Made by a program: the position numbers and the translations under genes. Under the pieces are notes generated by a model. That model saw only the letters and a program-made list of their open reading frames with translations. It was not told the origin of the DNA and ran no database searches. Below are positions 16,594-25,913 of a DNA stretch of 64,000 bases, piece after piece. Origin of the DNA: Serratia rhizosphaerae (lineage in GTDB: Bacteria; Pseudomonadota; Gammaproteobacteria; Enterobacterales; Enterobacteriaceae); assembly GCF_009817885.1 (NCBI RefSeq), contig NZ_CP041764.1, forward strand, positions 496,001-560,000, written 5' to 3'. Numbering within the stretch: the first letter of the stretch is position 1; the number at the start of each line of letters is the position of its first letter.

Positions 16594-17901
16594 ATGGCTG
16601 ACTTCAATACCCCGATCAACTGGGCCGACTGCAGCGCCGAACAGCGCGATGCCCTGCTGATGCGTCCGGCGATTTCCGCCTCGGACAGCATCAGCGCCAC
16701 GGTGCGCGGCATCCTCGACAATGTAAAAAGCAACGGCGACCGCGCCCTGCGTGAGTACAGCGCCAAGTTTGACAGCGTCGAGGTCGACGCCCTGCGCGTC
16801 ACGCCGCAGCAGATTGCCGCAGCCGCCGCCCGGTTAGACGATGATATCAAGCAGGCGATGGCCGTTGCCGTCGGCAACGTGACCACCTTCCACAACGCGC
16901 AGCAACTGCCGCCGGTCGATGTTGAAACCCAGCCGGGCGTGCGCTGCCAGCAGGTGACGCGGCCGATTGATTCGGTCGGCCTCTATATCCCCGGCGGCTC
17001 CGCGCCGCTGTTTTCTACCGTGCTGATGCTGGCGACCCCGGCGCACATCGCCGGCTGCCGCCGCGTGGTGCTGTGCTCGCCGCCGCCGATCGCCGATGAG
17101 ATTCTGTATGCGGCGCAGCTGTGCGGCGTGCAGGAAGTGTTTCAGGTCGGCGGCGCGCAGGCGATTGCCGCCATGGCGTTCGGCACCGAGTCCGTACCGC
17201 AGGTCGATAAAATCTTCGGGCCGGGCAACGCCTTCGTCACCGAAGCCAAACGCCAGATCAGCCAGCGTCTCGACGGCGCGGCGATCGATATGCCGGCCGG
17301 TCCGTCAGAAGTGCTGGTGATTGCCGACGGCGGCGCCACGCCGGCGTTTGTCGCCTCCGATCTGCTGTCGCAGGCGGAGCACGGCCCGGATTCGCAGGTG
17401 ATTCTGCTGACGCCGGACGCCGCGATGGCGCAGGCGGTGGCGGAAGCGGTGGAACAGCAGCTGGCGGCGCTGCCGCGTGCGGAAACCGCCCGTCAGGCGC
17501 TCGCCGCCAGCCGTCTGATCGTGACGCGCGATCTGGCCGAATGCGTCAGCATCAGCAACCGCTACGGCCCGGAGCACCTGATAATTCAGACGCGCAACGC
17601 GCGCGACCTGGTCGACAACATCACCAGCGCCGGCTCGGTGTTTCTCGGCGACTGGTCGCCGGAATCTGCCGGCGACTACGCCTCCGGCACCAACCACGTG
17701 CTGCCGACCTACGGTTACACTGCCACCTGCTCCAGCCTGGGGCTGGCGGATTTCCAAAAGCGCATGACGGTGCAGGAACTGACGCCGCAGGGCTTTATGA
17801 ATCTGGCGGCCACCATTGAGCGGCTGGCCGCCGCCGAACAGCTAATTGCCCACAAAAACGCCGTGACCCTGCGCGTCGCCGCGCTGAAGGAGCAAGCATG
17901 A
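16594..17901 (+). CDS. hisD: HisD, histidinol dehydrogenase
   Basis: A 435-residue zinc enzyme that oxidises L-histidinol to L-histidine with two NAD+, the last step of the pathway. Visible blocks include YIPGGSAPLFSTVLML, the NAD-binding region VGGAQAIAAMAFGT, IFGPGNAFVTEAKRQ, DMPAGPSE, and the zinc and catalytic histidines in QAEHGPDSQ and GPEHL. It begins 4 nt after hisG and overlaps hisC by 4 nt. Confidence 0.97.
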   Translation: MADFNTPINWADCSAEQRDALLMRPAISASDSISATVRGILDNVKSNGDRALREYSAKFDSVEVDALRVTPQQIAAAAARLDDDIKQAMAVAVGNVTTFHNAQQLPPVDVETQPGVRCQQVTRPIDSVGLYIPGGSAPLFSTVLMLATPAHIAGCRRVVLCSPPPIADEILYAAQLCGVQEVFQVGGAQAIAAMAFGTESVPQVDKIFGPGNAFVTEAKRQISQRLDGAAIDMPAGPSEVLVIADGGATPAFVASDLLSQAEHGPDSQVILLTPDAAMAQAVAEAVEQQLAALPRAETARQALAASRLIVTRDLAECVSISNRYGPEHLIIQTRNARDLVDNITSAGSVFLGDWSPESAGDYASGTNHVLPTYGYTATCSSLGLADFQKRMTVQELTPQGFMNLAATIERLAAAEQLIAHKNAVTLRVAALKEQA

Positions 17902-18986
17902 GCATTGAAAATCTGGCGCGCCAGAACGTGCGCGATCTGACGCCCTACCAGTCGGCGCGCCGCCTCGGCGGCAGCGGCGACGTGTGGCTCAACGCCAATG
18001 AGTATCCGCTGGCGCCCGACTTTCAGCCGGCAGCCGCAAACCTGAACCGCTACCCGGAGTGTCAGCCGGCGCAGGTGATCGCCCGTTACGCCGAGTATGC
18101 CGGCGTCAACCCGGATCAAGTGCTGGTCAGCCGCGGTGCGGATGAGAGTATCGAACTGCTGATTCGCGCCTTCTGCGAACCGGGGAAAGACGCCGTTTTA
18201 TATTGCCCGCCGACCTACGGCATGTACGGCGTCAGCGCCGAAACCTTCGGCGTCGAGCGCCGTACCGTACAAGCCACGGCAGCGTGGCAGCTCGATCTGC
18301 CGGCGATTGCCGCCAGCCTTGACGGCGTCAAACTGATTTATGTCTGCAGCCCGAACAACCCGACCGGCAACCTGCTGGACCCGGATTCGCTGCGCGCGCT
18401 GCTGGAGATGGCCAAAGGCAAAGCCATTGTGGCGGTTGACGAAGCCTATATCGAGTTTTGCCCGCAGGCCAGCGTGGCCGGCTGGCTCAGTGATTATCCG
18501 CACCTGGCGATCCTGCGCACCCTGTCCAAAGCCTTTGCGCTGGCCGGACTGCGCTGCGGCTTTACGCTGGCGAACCCGGATCTGATCGCTCTGCTGCTGA
18601 AGGTGATCGCCCCCTACCCGCTCTCCAGCCCGGTGGCGGATATCGCCGCCCAGGCGCTCAGCGCCGAAGGCCTGCGCCTGATGCGCCAGCGCGTCGGCGA
18701 GATTGCCGGCAACCGTCTGTGGCTGCAGCAGGCGCTGGAAGCGTGCGACTGCGTCGAACAGGTCTTCACCAGCGACAGCAATTATTTGCTGGTGCGCTTC
18801 ACCGCCGCCAGCAATGTGTTTAAAACCTTGTGGGATCAGGGCATTATCTTACGAGACCAAAACAAACAGCCTGGGCTGTCCGGTTGCCTGCGCATCACCA
18901 TAGGCACCCGCGATGAATGCCAGCGCGTGATCGACGCGCTGCGCCCGCTGCCCGGAACCACCACGACTCGCCAGGAGCCACTGTGA
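17898..18986 (+). CDS. hisC: HisC, histidinol-phosphate aminotransferase
   Basis: A 362-residue class-I/II PLP aminotransferase that turns imidazole-acetol phosphate and glutamate into histidinol phosphate. It shows SRGADESIELLIRAF, the PLP-binding asparagine in SPNNPTGN, DEAYIEF and the PLP lysine in LRTLSKAFALAGLR. The start ATG overlaps the end of hisD (ATGA), and its own end overlaps the GTG start of hisB, signs of translational coupling. Confidence 0.96.
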   Translation: MSIENLARQNVRDLTPYQSARRLGGSGDVWLNANEYPLAPDFQPAAANLNRYPECQPAQVIARYAEYAGVNPDQVLVSRGADESIELLIRAFCEPGKDAVLYCPPTYGMYGVSAETFGVERRTVQATAAWQLDLPAIAASLDGVKLIYVCSPNNPTGNLLDPDSLRALLEMAKGKAIVAVDEAYIEFCPQASVAGWLSDYPHLAILRTLSKAFALAGLRCGFTLANPDLIALLLKVIAPYPLSSPVADIAAQALSAEGLRLMRQRVGEIAGNRLWLQQALEACDCVEQVFTSDSNYLLVRFTAASNVFKTLWDQGIILRDQNKQPGLSGCLRITIGTRDECQRVIDALRPLPGTTTTRQEPL

Positions 18987-20050
18987 GCCAGAAATATCTG
19001 TTTATTGACCGCGACGGCACGCTGATCGCCGAACCCCCTGAAGATTTCCAGGTCGATCGCCTGGATAAACTGGCGCTGGAGCCGGCGGTGATCCCTTCCC
19101 TGCTGGCACTGCAGGCGGCAGGCTATACCCTGGTGATGATCACCAATCAGGACGGGCTCGGCACCGCCAGTTTCCCGCAGGAAACGTTCGATCCGCCGCA
19201 CAACCTGATGATGCAGATCCTGACTTCACAGGGGATCCGCTTTGAAGAGGTGCTGATCTGCCCGCACCTGCCGGCGGACAACTGCAACTGCCGCAAGCCA
19301 AAGACCGCGCTGGTGGAACGTTACCTGCAGCCGGGCGTGGTCGATAGCGAACGCAGCTATGTGATCGGCGACCGCCAGACCGATATTCAGCTGGCGGAAA
19401 ATATGGGCATCCGGGGGCTTTTGTACCAGCGCGGCGCTCTAGACTGGCCGGCGATTACCCGTCAGCTGACCCAGCGCGATCGCCATGCGCACGTTAACCG
19501 CGCCACCAAGGAAACGCAGATCGAAGTGGACGTCTGGCTGGATCGCGAAGGCGACAGCAAGATCAAGACCGGCGTCGGTTTCTTCGATCATATGCTGGAT
19601 CAGATCGCCACCCACGGCGGCTTCCGCATGAACATTCAGGTCAACGGCGATCTGTATATCGACGATCACCACACGGTGGAAGATACCGCGCTGGCGTTAG
19701 GTGAAGCGTTGCACAAGGCACTGGGCGACAAGCGCGGCATCGCACGTTTCGGCTTCGTGCTGCCGATGGATGAATGCCTGGCGCGCTGCGCCATGGATAT
19801 CTCCGGCCGGCCGCACCTGGAGTATAAAGCCGAGTTCAACTACCAGCGTGTCGGCGATCTAAGCACCGAGATGATCGAACACTTCTTCCGTTCGCTCTCC
19901 TACACCATGGGCTGTACGCTGCACCTGAAAACCAAAGGCAAAAACGATCACCACCGGGCCGAGAGCCTGTTTAAAGCCTTTGGCCGCACCCTGCGCCAGG
20001 CGATTCGCGTCGACGGTAATACGCTGCCCAGCTCGAAAGGGGTGCTGTGA
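18983..20050 (+). CDS. hisB: HisB, bifunctional histidinol-phosphatase / imidazoleglycerol-phosphate dehydratase
   Basis: A 355-residue fusion, the same length as E. coli HisB. The N-terminal HAD phosphatase (FIDRDGTLI, TNQDGLGT, zinc cysteines in CPHLPADNCNCRKPK, and GDRQTDIQLAENMG) ends near residue 160. The rest is the dehydratase, with the metal-binding histidine clusters FFDHMLDQIATHGG and DDHHTVEDTALALGEA, and later KGKNDHHRAES. The start is a GTG at 18983 overlapping the hisC stop (GTGA); it matches the E. coli N-terminus SQKYLFIDRDGT. Confidence 0.96.
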   Translation: MSQKYLFIDRDGTLIAEPPEDFQVDRLDKLALEPAVIPSLLALQAAGYTLVMITNQDGLGTASFPQETFDPPHNLMMQILTSQGIRFEEVLICPHLPADNCNCRKPKTALVERYLQPGVVDSERSYVIGDRQTDIQLAENMGIRGLLYQRGALDWPAITRQLTQRDRHAHVNRATKETQIEVDVWLDREGDSKIKTGVGFFDHMLDQIATHGGFRMNIQVNGDLYIDDHHTVEDTALALGEALHKALGDKRGIARFGFVLPMDECLARCAMDISGRPHLEYKAEFNYQRVGDLSTEMIEHFFRSLSYTMGCTLHLKTKGKNDHHRAESLFKAFGRTLRQAIRVDGNTLPSSKGVL

Positions 20051-20640
20051 TGAACGTGGTCATTCTGGATACCGGCTGCGCGAACCTCTCTTCGGTCAAC
20101 TATGCGGTCAGACGGTTGGGTTACCAGCCTGAGGTCAGCCGCGACCCGGAGATCGTGCTGCGCGCCGACAAACTGTTTCTGCCCGGTGTCGGCACCGCCA
20201 AAGCCGCGATGGAGCAGCTGGTGCAGCGCGAGCTGATTGATCTTATCAAAGCCTGCACCCAGCCGGTGCTGGGTATCTGCCTCGGCATGCAGCTGCTGGC
20301 GGACAGCAGCGAAGAAAACGGCGGCGTCGACACGCTGGGAGTGCTCGACGTACAGGTGAAACAGATGGAGGCCGGCGGCCTGCCGCTGCCGCATATGGGC
20401 TGGAACCAGGTTTCCGCCCTGGCCGGCAGCCACCTGTTCCGCGGCATCGATGACGGCGCCTACTTTTACTTCGTCCACAGCTATGCGATGCCGATATGCC
20501 CGAACACCATCGCTCAGGCGAACTACGGCGCCCCCTTCACCGCCGCAGTGCAAAAAGACAACTTCTTCGGCGTGCAGTTTCACCCAGAACGTTCTGGAGC
20601 CGCCGGCGCGCAGTTAATGAAAAACTTTCTGGAGATGTAG
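20050..20640 (+). CDS. hisH: HisH, imidazole glycerol phosphate synthase glutaminase subunit
   Basis: A 196-residue class-I glutamine amidotransferase. The nucleophile cysteine is in LGICLGMQLL and the His-Glu pair in GVQFHPERSG. It supplies ammonia to HisF. The ATG overlaps the hisB stop by one base (TGATG); a GTG three bases earlier is in frame but less likely. Confidence 0.96.
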   Translation: MNVVILDTGCANLSSVNYAVRRLGYQPEVSRDPEIVLRADKLFLPGVGTAKAAMEQLVQRELIDLIKACTQPVLGICLGMQLLADSSEENGGVDTLGVLDVQVKQMEAGGLPLPHMGWNQVSALAGSHLFRGIDDGAYFYFVHSYAMPICPNTIAQANYGAPFTAAVQKDNFFGVQFHPERSGAAGAQLMKNFLEM

Positions 20641-20645
20641 GCAGC

Positions 20646-21383
20646 ATGATTATCCCCGCATTGGATTTGATCGACGGCAAGGTGGTACGCCTGCATCAGG
20701 GCGACTACGGCCAGCAGCGCGACTACGGCAGCGATCCGCTGCCGCGCCTGCAGGATTATCAACAACAAGGGGCGCAGGTGCTGCACCTGGTGGATCTCAC
20801 CGGAGCGAAAGACCCGAGCGCCCGTCAGCTGCCGCTGCTGCGCCAGCTGCTGGACGGCGTAACGGTGCCGGTACAGGTCGGCGGCGGCATCCGTAGTGAG
20901 CAGGACGTGGCGTCCCTGTTGGAAGCCGGCGCCAGCCGCGTGGTGATTGGCTCCACCGCCGTGAAACAGCCGGCGCTGGTGCAAAGCTGGTTTGAACGTT
21001 ACGGCGCGGACGCGCTGGTGCTGGCGCTGGATGTGCGTATCGACGACGCCGGCAGCAAGCAGGTGGCAATCAGCGGCTGGCAGGAAAACTCTGACGCCAC
21101 GCTGGAACAGGTGGTCGAGCAGTTTCTGCCCTATGGCCTGAAACACGTGCTGTGCACCGATATTTCACGCGATGGCACCCTGGCCGGCTCCAACGTGGCG
21201 CTGTATCAGGAAATCAGCCGTCGCTACCCGCAGGTGGCCTTCCAGGCTTCCGGCGGCATCGGCGGGCTGGATGATATCGCGGCGTTGCGCGGCAGCGGCG
21301 TGGAAGGCGTGATCGTCGGCCGGGCGCTGCTGGAAGGTAAATTTAGCGTTGAGGAGGCCATCGCATGCTGGCAAAACGGATAA
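20646..21383 (+). CDS. hisA: HisA, phosphoribosylformimino-5-aminoimidazole carboxamide ribotide isomerase
   Basis: A 245-residue (beta/alpha)8 barrel carrying out the Amadori isomerisation of ProFAR. The catalytic aspartates lie at the ends of strand 1 (IIPALDLIDGKVVRL) and strand 5 (TDISRDGTL), and phosphate loops are QVGGGIRS and SGGIGGLDD. It overlaps hisF by 19 bases. HisA and HisF are known to be ancient duplicates, and their barrels align here. Confidence 0.96.
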   Translation: MIIPALDLIDGKVVRLHQGDYGQQRDYGSDPLPRLQDYQQQGAQVLHLVDLTGAKDPSARQLPLLRQLLDGVTVPVQVGGGIRSEQDVASLLEAGASRVVIGSTAVKQPALVQSWFERYGADALVLALDVRIDDAGSKQVAISGWQENSDATLEQVVEQFLPYGLKHVLCTDISRDGTLAGSNVALYQEISRRYPQVAFQASGGIGGLDDIAALRGSGVEGVIVGRALLEGKFSVEEAIACWQNG

Positions 21384-22141
21384 TTCCCTGCCTGGACGTC
21401 AAAGACGGGCAAGTGGTGAAAGGCGTGCAGTTCCGCAACCACGAGATCATCGGCGATATCGTGCCGCTGGCGCAGCGCTATGCTGAAGAAGGGGCAGACG
21501 AACTGGTGTTCTATGATATTACCGCCTCCAGCGACGGCCGCGTGGTGGATAAAAGCTGGGTGTCGCGCGTGGCGGAAGTGATCGATATCCCCTTCTGCGT
21601 CGCCGGCGGCATTAAAAGTGCCGATGACGCCAGCCAGATCCTGTCGTTCGGCGCCGACAAAATCTCCATCAACTCGCCGGCGCTGGCAGACCCGAGCCTG
21701 ATCGGCCGGCTGGCCGAACGCTTCGGCGTGCAGTGCATCGTCGTTGGCATCGACACCTGGTATGACGAAAACAGCGGTAAGTACCATGTCAACCAATATA
21801 CCGGTGATGAAAGCCGTACCCGCGTAACCCAGTGGGAGACGCTGGACTGGGTGCAGGAAGTGCAGAAGCGGGGCGCCGGGGAAATCGTGCTCAACATGAT
21901 GAACCAGGACGGCGTTCGCAACGGCTACGATCTGGAACAGCTGCGCCGCGTACGTGAAGTGTGTAACGTGCCGCTGATCGCCTCCGGCGGCGCCGGCACC
22001 ATGACCCACTTCCTGGAGGCCTTCCGCGACGCCAACGTCGACGGCGCGCTGGCGGCATCGGTGTTCCATAAACAAATCATCAATATCGGCGAACTGAAAC
22101 GGTTCCTGGCCGATAACGGCGTGGAGATTCGCGTGTGTTAA
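21365..22141 (+). CDS. hisF: HisF, imidazole glycerol phosphate synthase cyclase subunit
   Basis: A 258-residue (beta/alpha)8 barrel that with HisH forms imidazole-glycerol phosphate and AICAR. Catalytic aspartates lie in IIPCLDVKDGQVVKG and MNQDGVRNGYDL; phosphate loops are CVAGGIKS and ASGGAGTM. The start lies inside hisA and the end overlaps hisI by 7 bases. Confidence 0.96.
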   Translation: MLAKRIIPCLDVKDGQVVKGVQFRNHEIIGDIVPLAQRYAEEGADELVFYDITASSDGRVVDKSWVSRVAEVIDIPFCVAGGIKSADDASQILSFGADKISINSPALADPSLIGRLAERFGVQCIVVGIDTWYDENSGKYHVNQYTGDESRTRVTQWETLDWVQEVQKRGAGEIVLNMMNQDGVRNGYDLEQLRRVREVCNVPLIASGGAGTMTHFLEAFRDANVDGALAASVFHKQIINIGELKRFLADNGVEIRVC

Positions 22142-22749
22142 CCGAACAACAGAAAGCCCGGCTGGACTGGGAAAAAACCGATAACCTGATGCCGGTCATC
22201 GTTCAGCACGCCGTTTCCGGCGAGGTGCTGATGCTGGGCTATATGAACCAGGAAGCGCTGGCAACCACCGAAGCCAGCGGCAAGGTGACCTTTTACTCCC
22301 GCACCAAACAGCGTCTGTGGACCAAGGGCGAAAGCTCCGGGCATTTCCTCAACGTGATCAGCATCACGCCGGACTGCGATAACGATACGCTGCTGATTCT
22401 GGCGCAGCCTATCGGCCCGACCTGCCACCTGGGTAACAGCAGCTGCTTCCACCCGGCAGCCAGCGACTGGACCTTCCTGTATCAGCTGGAACAACTGCTG
22501 GCGGCACGCAAGCACGCCGACCCGAAAAGCTCGTATACTGCCAGTCTGTACGCCAGCGGCACCAAGCGCATCGCGCAGAAGGTGGGTGAAGAAGGCGTGG
22601 AAACCGCGCTGGCGGCCACGGTGAATGACCGCGAAGAGCTGACCAACGAGGCCTCGGATCTGATTTATCACCTGCTGGTGCTGCTGCAGGATCAGCAGCT
22701 GGATCTGAGCACGGTGATCGACCGGCTGCGCGAGCGTCACGCAAAATAA
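22135..22749 (+). CDS. hisI: HisI (HisIE), phosphoribosyl-AMP cyclohydrolase / phosphoribosyl-ATP pyrophosphatase
   Basis: A 204-residue bifunctional enzyme for the second and third steps of the pathway. The N-terminal cyclohydrolase shows LMLGYMNQEAL, SRTKQRLWTKGE, PDCDNDTLL and the cysteine pair GPTCHLGNSSCF. The C-terminal pyrophosphatase has KRIAQKVGEEGVETALAA and NEASDLIYHLLVLL. The start codon is a GTG at 22135 within the end of hisF, matching the E. coli N-terminus. It is the last gene of the operon. Confidence 0.96.
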   Translation: MLTEQQKARLDWEKTDNLMPVIVQHAVSGEVLMLGYMNQEALATTEASGKVTFYSRTKQRLWTKGESSGHFLNVISITPDCDNDTLLILAQPIGPTCHLGNSSCFHPAASDWTFLYQLEQLLAARKHADPKSSYTASLYASGTKRIAQKVGEEGVETALAATVNDREELTNEASDLIYHLLVLLQDQQLDLSTVIDRLRERHAK

Positions 22750-22771
22750 GCGCGCAAAAGTCCAGATAAAG

Positions 22772-22809
22772 AAAAAGCCGCAGAGGATTAACCCACTGCG
22801 GCTTTTTTA
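22772..22809. terminator. Bidirectional terminator between hisI and gnd
   Basis: AAAAAGCCGCAG and CTGCGGCTTTTTT form a stem with a 12-nt loop and T runs on both strands, so it can end both the his and the gnd transcripts. Confidence 0.92.
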
Positions 22810-22810
22810 T

Positions 22811-22835
22811 CAGCCGGGGCGTAAGGCCCCGGCTG
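22811..22835. terminator. Second hairpin at the gnd 3' end
   Basis: CAGCCGGGGC / GCCCCGGCTG with loop GTAAG lies 12 nt after the gnd stop. It probably stabilises or helps end the gnd message ahead of the shared terminator. Confidence 0.6.
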
Positions 22836-22847
22836 AAAAAGTGACGA

Positions 22848-24254
22848 TTATTCCATCCACTCGGTGTGGAACACGCCTTCTTTGTCGATACGTTTGTAGG
22901 TATGCGCACCGAAGTAATCGCGCTGAGCCTGGATCAGGTTAGCCGGCAGCACCGCAGAACGGTAGCTGTCGTAGTACGCGATGGCCGCGGAGAAGGTCGG
23001 CGTAGGGATGCCGTTCTGCACCGCATAGGAGACCACATCACGCAGCGCCTGCTGATAGTCGTCGGCAATCTGCTTGAAGTACGGAGCCAGCAGCAGGTTG
23101 GCGATGTCAGCGTTCTCCGCATAAGCATCGGTGATTTTCTGCAGGAACTGGGCGCGGATGATGCAGCCGGCACGGAAGATCTTGGCGATTTCGCCGTAGT
23201 TCAGATCCCAGTTGTTCTCTTTGGAAGCCGCTTTCAGCTGTGAGAAGCCCTGTGCATAGGAAACGATTTTACCCAGGTACAGTGCACGGCGCACTTTCTC
23301 GATAAATTCGGCTTTATCACCGCTGAAGGCCGCAACCTGCGGGCCGGTCAGCACTTTAGAAGCGGCAACGCGCTGATCTTTCAGTGAAGACAGGTAACGC
23401 GCGAAGACGGATTCGGTGATCAGCGACAGCGGTTCGCCCAGATCCAGCGAGCTCTGGCTGGTCCACTTACCGGTGCCTTTGTTTGCCGCTTCATCCAGGA
23501 TCACATCAACCAGGTATTTACCTTCTTCATCTTTTTTAGTGAAGATGTCTTTGGTGATGTCGATCAGGTAGCTGTTCAGCTCGCCTTTGTTCCACTCGGC
23601 AAAGGTATCCGCCAGCTCTTCGTTGCTCAGGTTCAGCGCCTGCTTCAGCAGCGAGTAGGCTTCAGCAATCAGCTGCATATCACCGTATTCGATGCCGTTG
23701 TGCACCATTTTCACATAGTGGCCGGCGCCGTCTGCGCCAATGTAGGTCACACAAGGCTCGCCTTCGGCGACGGCAGCGATCTTCTCAAGGATTGGCGCAA
23801 CCAGCTCGTAAGCTTCTTTCTGGCCGCCAGGCATGATGGAAGGCCCTTTCAGCGCGCCCTCTTCGCCGCCGGAAACGCCGGTGCCGATAAAGTTGAAGCC
23901 CTGGTCAGACAGCTCGCGGTTACGACGAATGGTGTCCTGATAGTAGGTGTTGCCGCCATCGATCAGGATGTCACCTTTATCCAGGTGTGGAGTCAGGGAA
24001 GCGATGGTTTTGTCAGTCGCTTCGCCCGCTTTTACCATCAGCAAAATGCGGCGCGGTTTTTCCAGAGACTCAACAAACTCTTCAACGCTGTAGTAAGGAG
24101 CCAGGTTTTTGCCTGGGTTCTCAGCAATCACTTCATCAGTCTTATCGCCTGAACGGTTGAAGATGGAAACGGTGTAGCCACGGCTCTCGATGTTCAGTGC
24201 CAGATTGCGGCCCATTACCGCCATGCCGACAACGCCGATTTGTTGCTTGGACAT
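22848..24254 (-). CDS. gnd: Gnd, 6-phosphogluconate dehydrogenase (decarboxylating)
   Basis: A 468-residue cytoplasmic enzyme of the oxidative pentose phosphate pathway making ribulose-5-phosphate, CO2 and NADPH. It has the N-terminal NADP fold (IGVVGMAVMGRNLALNIESRGY), the substrate loop GTGVSGGEEGALKGPS, the catalytic lysine/asparagine block YVKMVHNGIEYGDMQL, and the all-helical C-terminal half. Length matches E. coli (468). As in many enterics it sits between his and the surface-polysaccharide genes. Codon use is that of a highly expressed gene. Confidence 0.97.
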   Translation of the reverse strand: MSKQQIGVVGMAVMGRNLALNIESRGYTVSIFNRSGDKTDEVIAENPGKNLAPYYSVEEFVESLEKPRRILLMVKAGEATDKTIASLTPHLDKGDILIDGGNTYYQDTIRRNRELSDQGFNFIGTGVSGGEEGALKGPSIMPGGQKEAYELVAPILEKIAAVAEGEPCVTYIGADGAGHYVKMVHNGIEYGDMQLIAEAYSLLKQALNLSNEELADTFAEWNKGELNSYLIDITKDIFTKKDEEGKYLVDVILDEAANKGTGKWTSQSSLDLGEPLSLITESVFARYLSSLKDQRVAASKVLTGPQVAAFSGDKAEFIEKVRRALYLGKIVSYAQGFSQLKAASKENNWDLNYGEIAKIFRAGCIIRAQFLQKITDAYAENADIANLLLAPYFKQIADDYQQALRDVVSYAVQNGIPTPTFSAAIAYYDSYRSAVLPANLIQAQRDYFGAHTYKRIDKEGVFHTEWME

Positions 24255-24486
24255 TTAGTCACTCCTGTCTGAAGATAACCCTGCTAACAGCTCTCGGCTA
24301 ACAGGTTTTGTGATGTGGCCCACATGTTAACTCAGGTTTGCGGGTGGTGGGTAGTGATTGGTGCGATAGATAAAGAGTAACAACACCCTGACATACAACG
24401 TGATTATTACAGCAAAATATAAATTATAGGAATAATCTTAGCAAAAAAGGGATTGCTTATATTACAGACATGCAGATAAAGCCCTA

Positions 24487-24514
24487 TTGATACCCCCAGA
24501 AGATACTGTACAAT
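24487..24514 (+). promoter_or_regulatory. Candidate promoter of the plus-strand polysaccharide cluster
   Basis: TTGATA (24487-24492) and TACAAT (24509-24514) are 16 bp apart, about 30 bp before the first gene. A TATAAT at 24524-24529 is also present but lacks a good -35. The gnd/wzy gap (24255-24545) holds no ops element and no other gene that I can see. Confidence 0.45.
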
Positions 24515-24545
24515 TCAGCGGTTTATAATAATTAGGGATAGGAAA

Positions 24546-25913
24546 GTGCGCTCAATTTCCAGTTTTTTTACTTTATTTTTCATTGCATTAGCAATGTTAG
24601 GTACTGTTAAAGTCTACATCGGCGGCAATCTTAATTGGCTAATTCTGTTATTACTACTAGGTGTTGCTACGGTAACATCATTAGCAAGTTCTCAGAATTC
24701 CCTCAAGGAATTACTAAGAACACGCTTGAGCGTCCTGAAGCACTATAAATGGATGCTGGGTGGCTGGGTACTGTTTATCACAGGTATCTTTATTGCCGCC
24801 TTAATGAACGACGGCACGGGTTTATATACCGTAGTAAAATATCTGCTGTTCGTGTTCGTTATCTTGTCACTGTTGCTGATCTCACCGCTGACGCCAGCGC
24901 TGCTGGAAAAGGCGCTGAATGTTTCGCTGATTGTCTCTCTCGTCCCGCTGTTGGTTTTCGCCGTATTGCGACAGACGGACTATATGTTGGTACTTGGCGA
25001 TGGCCGTATGGGATGGTTAGCCAGCTGGCCGGGCGTGATCTGGAAAGCCGGCGCTTACGCATGGCCTTTCATTGCCTGGCGTTGCCTGAAGAAAACCAGC
25101 TGGCGCAACCTGTTGTTAGCCTTTTGCGCGATTTTGGTTATGGCGCTCGACGGTAGCCGTACATCCATGCTTTGGATGGCGTTAGTCTGGTGCGCGCTGG
25201 CGGTGATTGCCCTGTTCGCCAAGATCCCAGGCAAAGGCATTAAAGGCCATATCGCCCTTCTGGTTATCACCCTCTTTTCATTCACCGTACTGCAGCCAAC
25301 GCTGCTGGGCTGGGTATGGGGTAAATATGACCCGCTTATCGTTGAATTAATGACCGAGAAGAAGGATGTCAATGACCCGGCGTCCAATGAGCCAGACGCT
25401 GAAGACGCCAACGACAGCACGGCTGAAATCATCATGGATAACCTGGGTGATACAGTAAAAAAAGCACTCTCGGCGCCAAAAGAAGATGCAACGGCGGATC
25501 GCCTGATCAAAGGCGACAACGCAACCCGTTTAGAGATGATTCAGACCGGGTGGCATAAAGCGGTTGCGACGTTCCCGTGGGGCGGGGGCTTCGGCTCAAC
25601 GCGGGTGGCCGATAACGATGTCACCAGCGTGATACATATGACTTATGTACAACTCCTGGCGGATGAAGGTGTACTTTCCTTTACCGGCTACCTGTTGATC
25701 ATTCTGATTCCGCTATTTGCCGGCCTAAAATTTGTTTTCGCAGGTCGTGAAACGTTTATCGAGCGCTTTGAACTGATGCTCGCCCCCCTCTCTGTCCTGG
25801 CCTTGTTTGCCATGATGGGATGTTTCCACCCATTGAGTAATGAACTCACAGAATGGGGTGTCGTACTGGTCGCCATTACGCTGGTGATGACTCATGTCAC
25901 GCATCGCAAGTAA
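24546..25913 (+). CDS. O-antigen polymerase/ligase family membrane protein (Wzy or WaaL type)
   Basis: A 455-residue integral membrane protein with about eleven hydrophobic segments and a large hydrophilic, acidic loop (roughly residues 262-345). This is the Wzy/WaaL architecture. The motif DGSRTSMLW near residue 200 and FPWGGGFGS in the loop are typical of the O-antigen ligase domain family. It either polymerises lipid-linked repeat units or ligates polymer to lipid A-core in the periplasm. It is followed directly by a flippase gene (20-bp overlap), which favours Wzy. The start is GTG at 24546 after AGGAAA. It is the only such protein in the window. Confidence 0.75.
   Translation: MRSISSFFTLFFIALAMLGTVKVYIGGNLNWLILLLLLGVATVTSLASSQNSLKELLRTRLSVLKHYKWMLGGWVLFITGIFIAALMNDGTGLYTVVKYLLFVFVILSLLLISPLTPALLEKALNVSLIVSLVPLLVFAVLRQTDYMLVLGDGRMGWLASWPGVIWKAGAYAWPFIAWRCLKKTSWRNLLLAFCAILVMALDGSRTSMLWMALVWCALAVIALFAKIPGKGIKGHIALLVITLFSFTVLQPTLLGWVWGKYDPLIVELMTEKKDVNDPASNEPDAEDANDSTAEIIMDNLGDTVKKALSAPKEDATADRLIKGDNATRLEMIQTGWHKAVATFPWGGGFGSTRVADNDVTSVIHMTYVQLLADEGVLSFTGYLLIILIPLFAGLKFVFAGRETFIERFELMLAPLSVLALFAMMGCFHPLSNELTEWGVVLVAITLVMTHVTHRK

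Noticed and set aside
24330..24360. A GGTGGGTAG stretch before the plus-strand polysaccharide cluster, resembling ops
   Set aside because: It differs from GGCGGTAG in length and sequence, and no JUMPstart-like flank is present.
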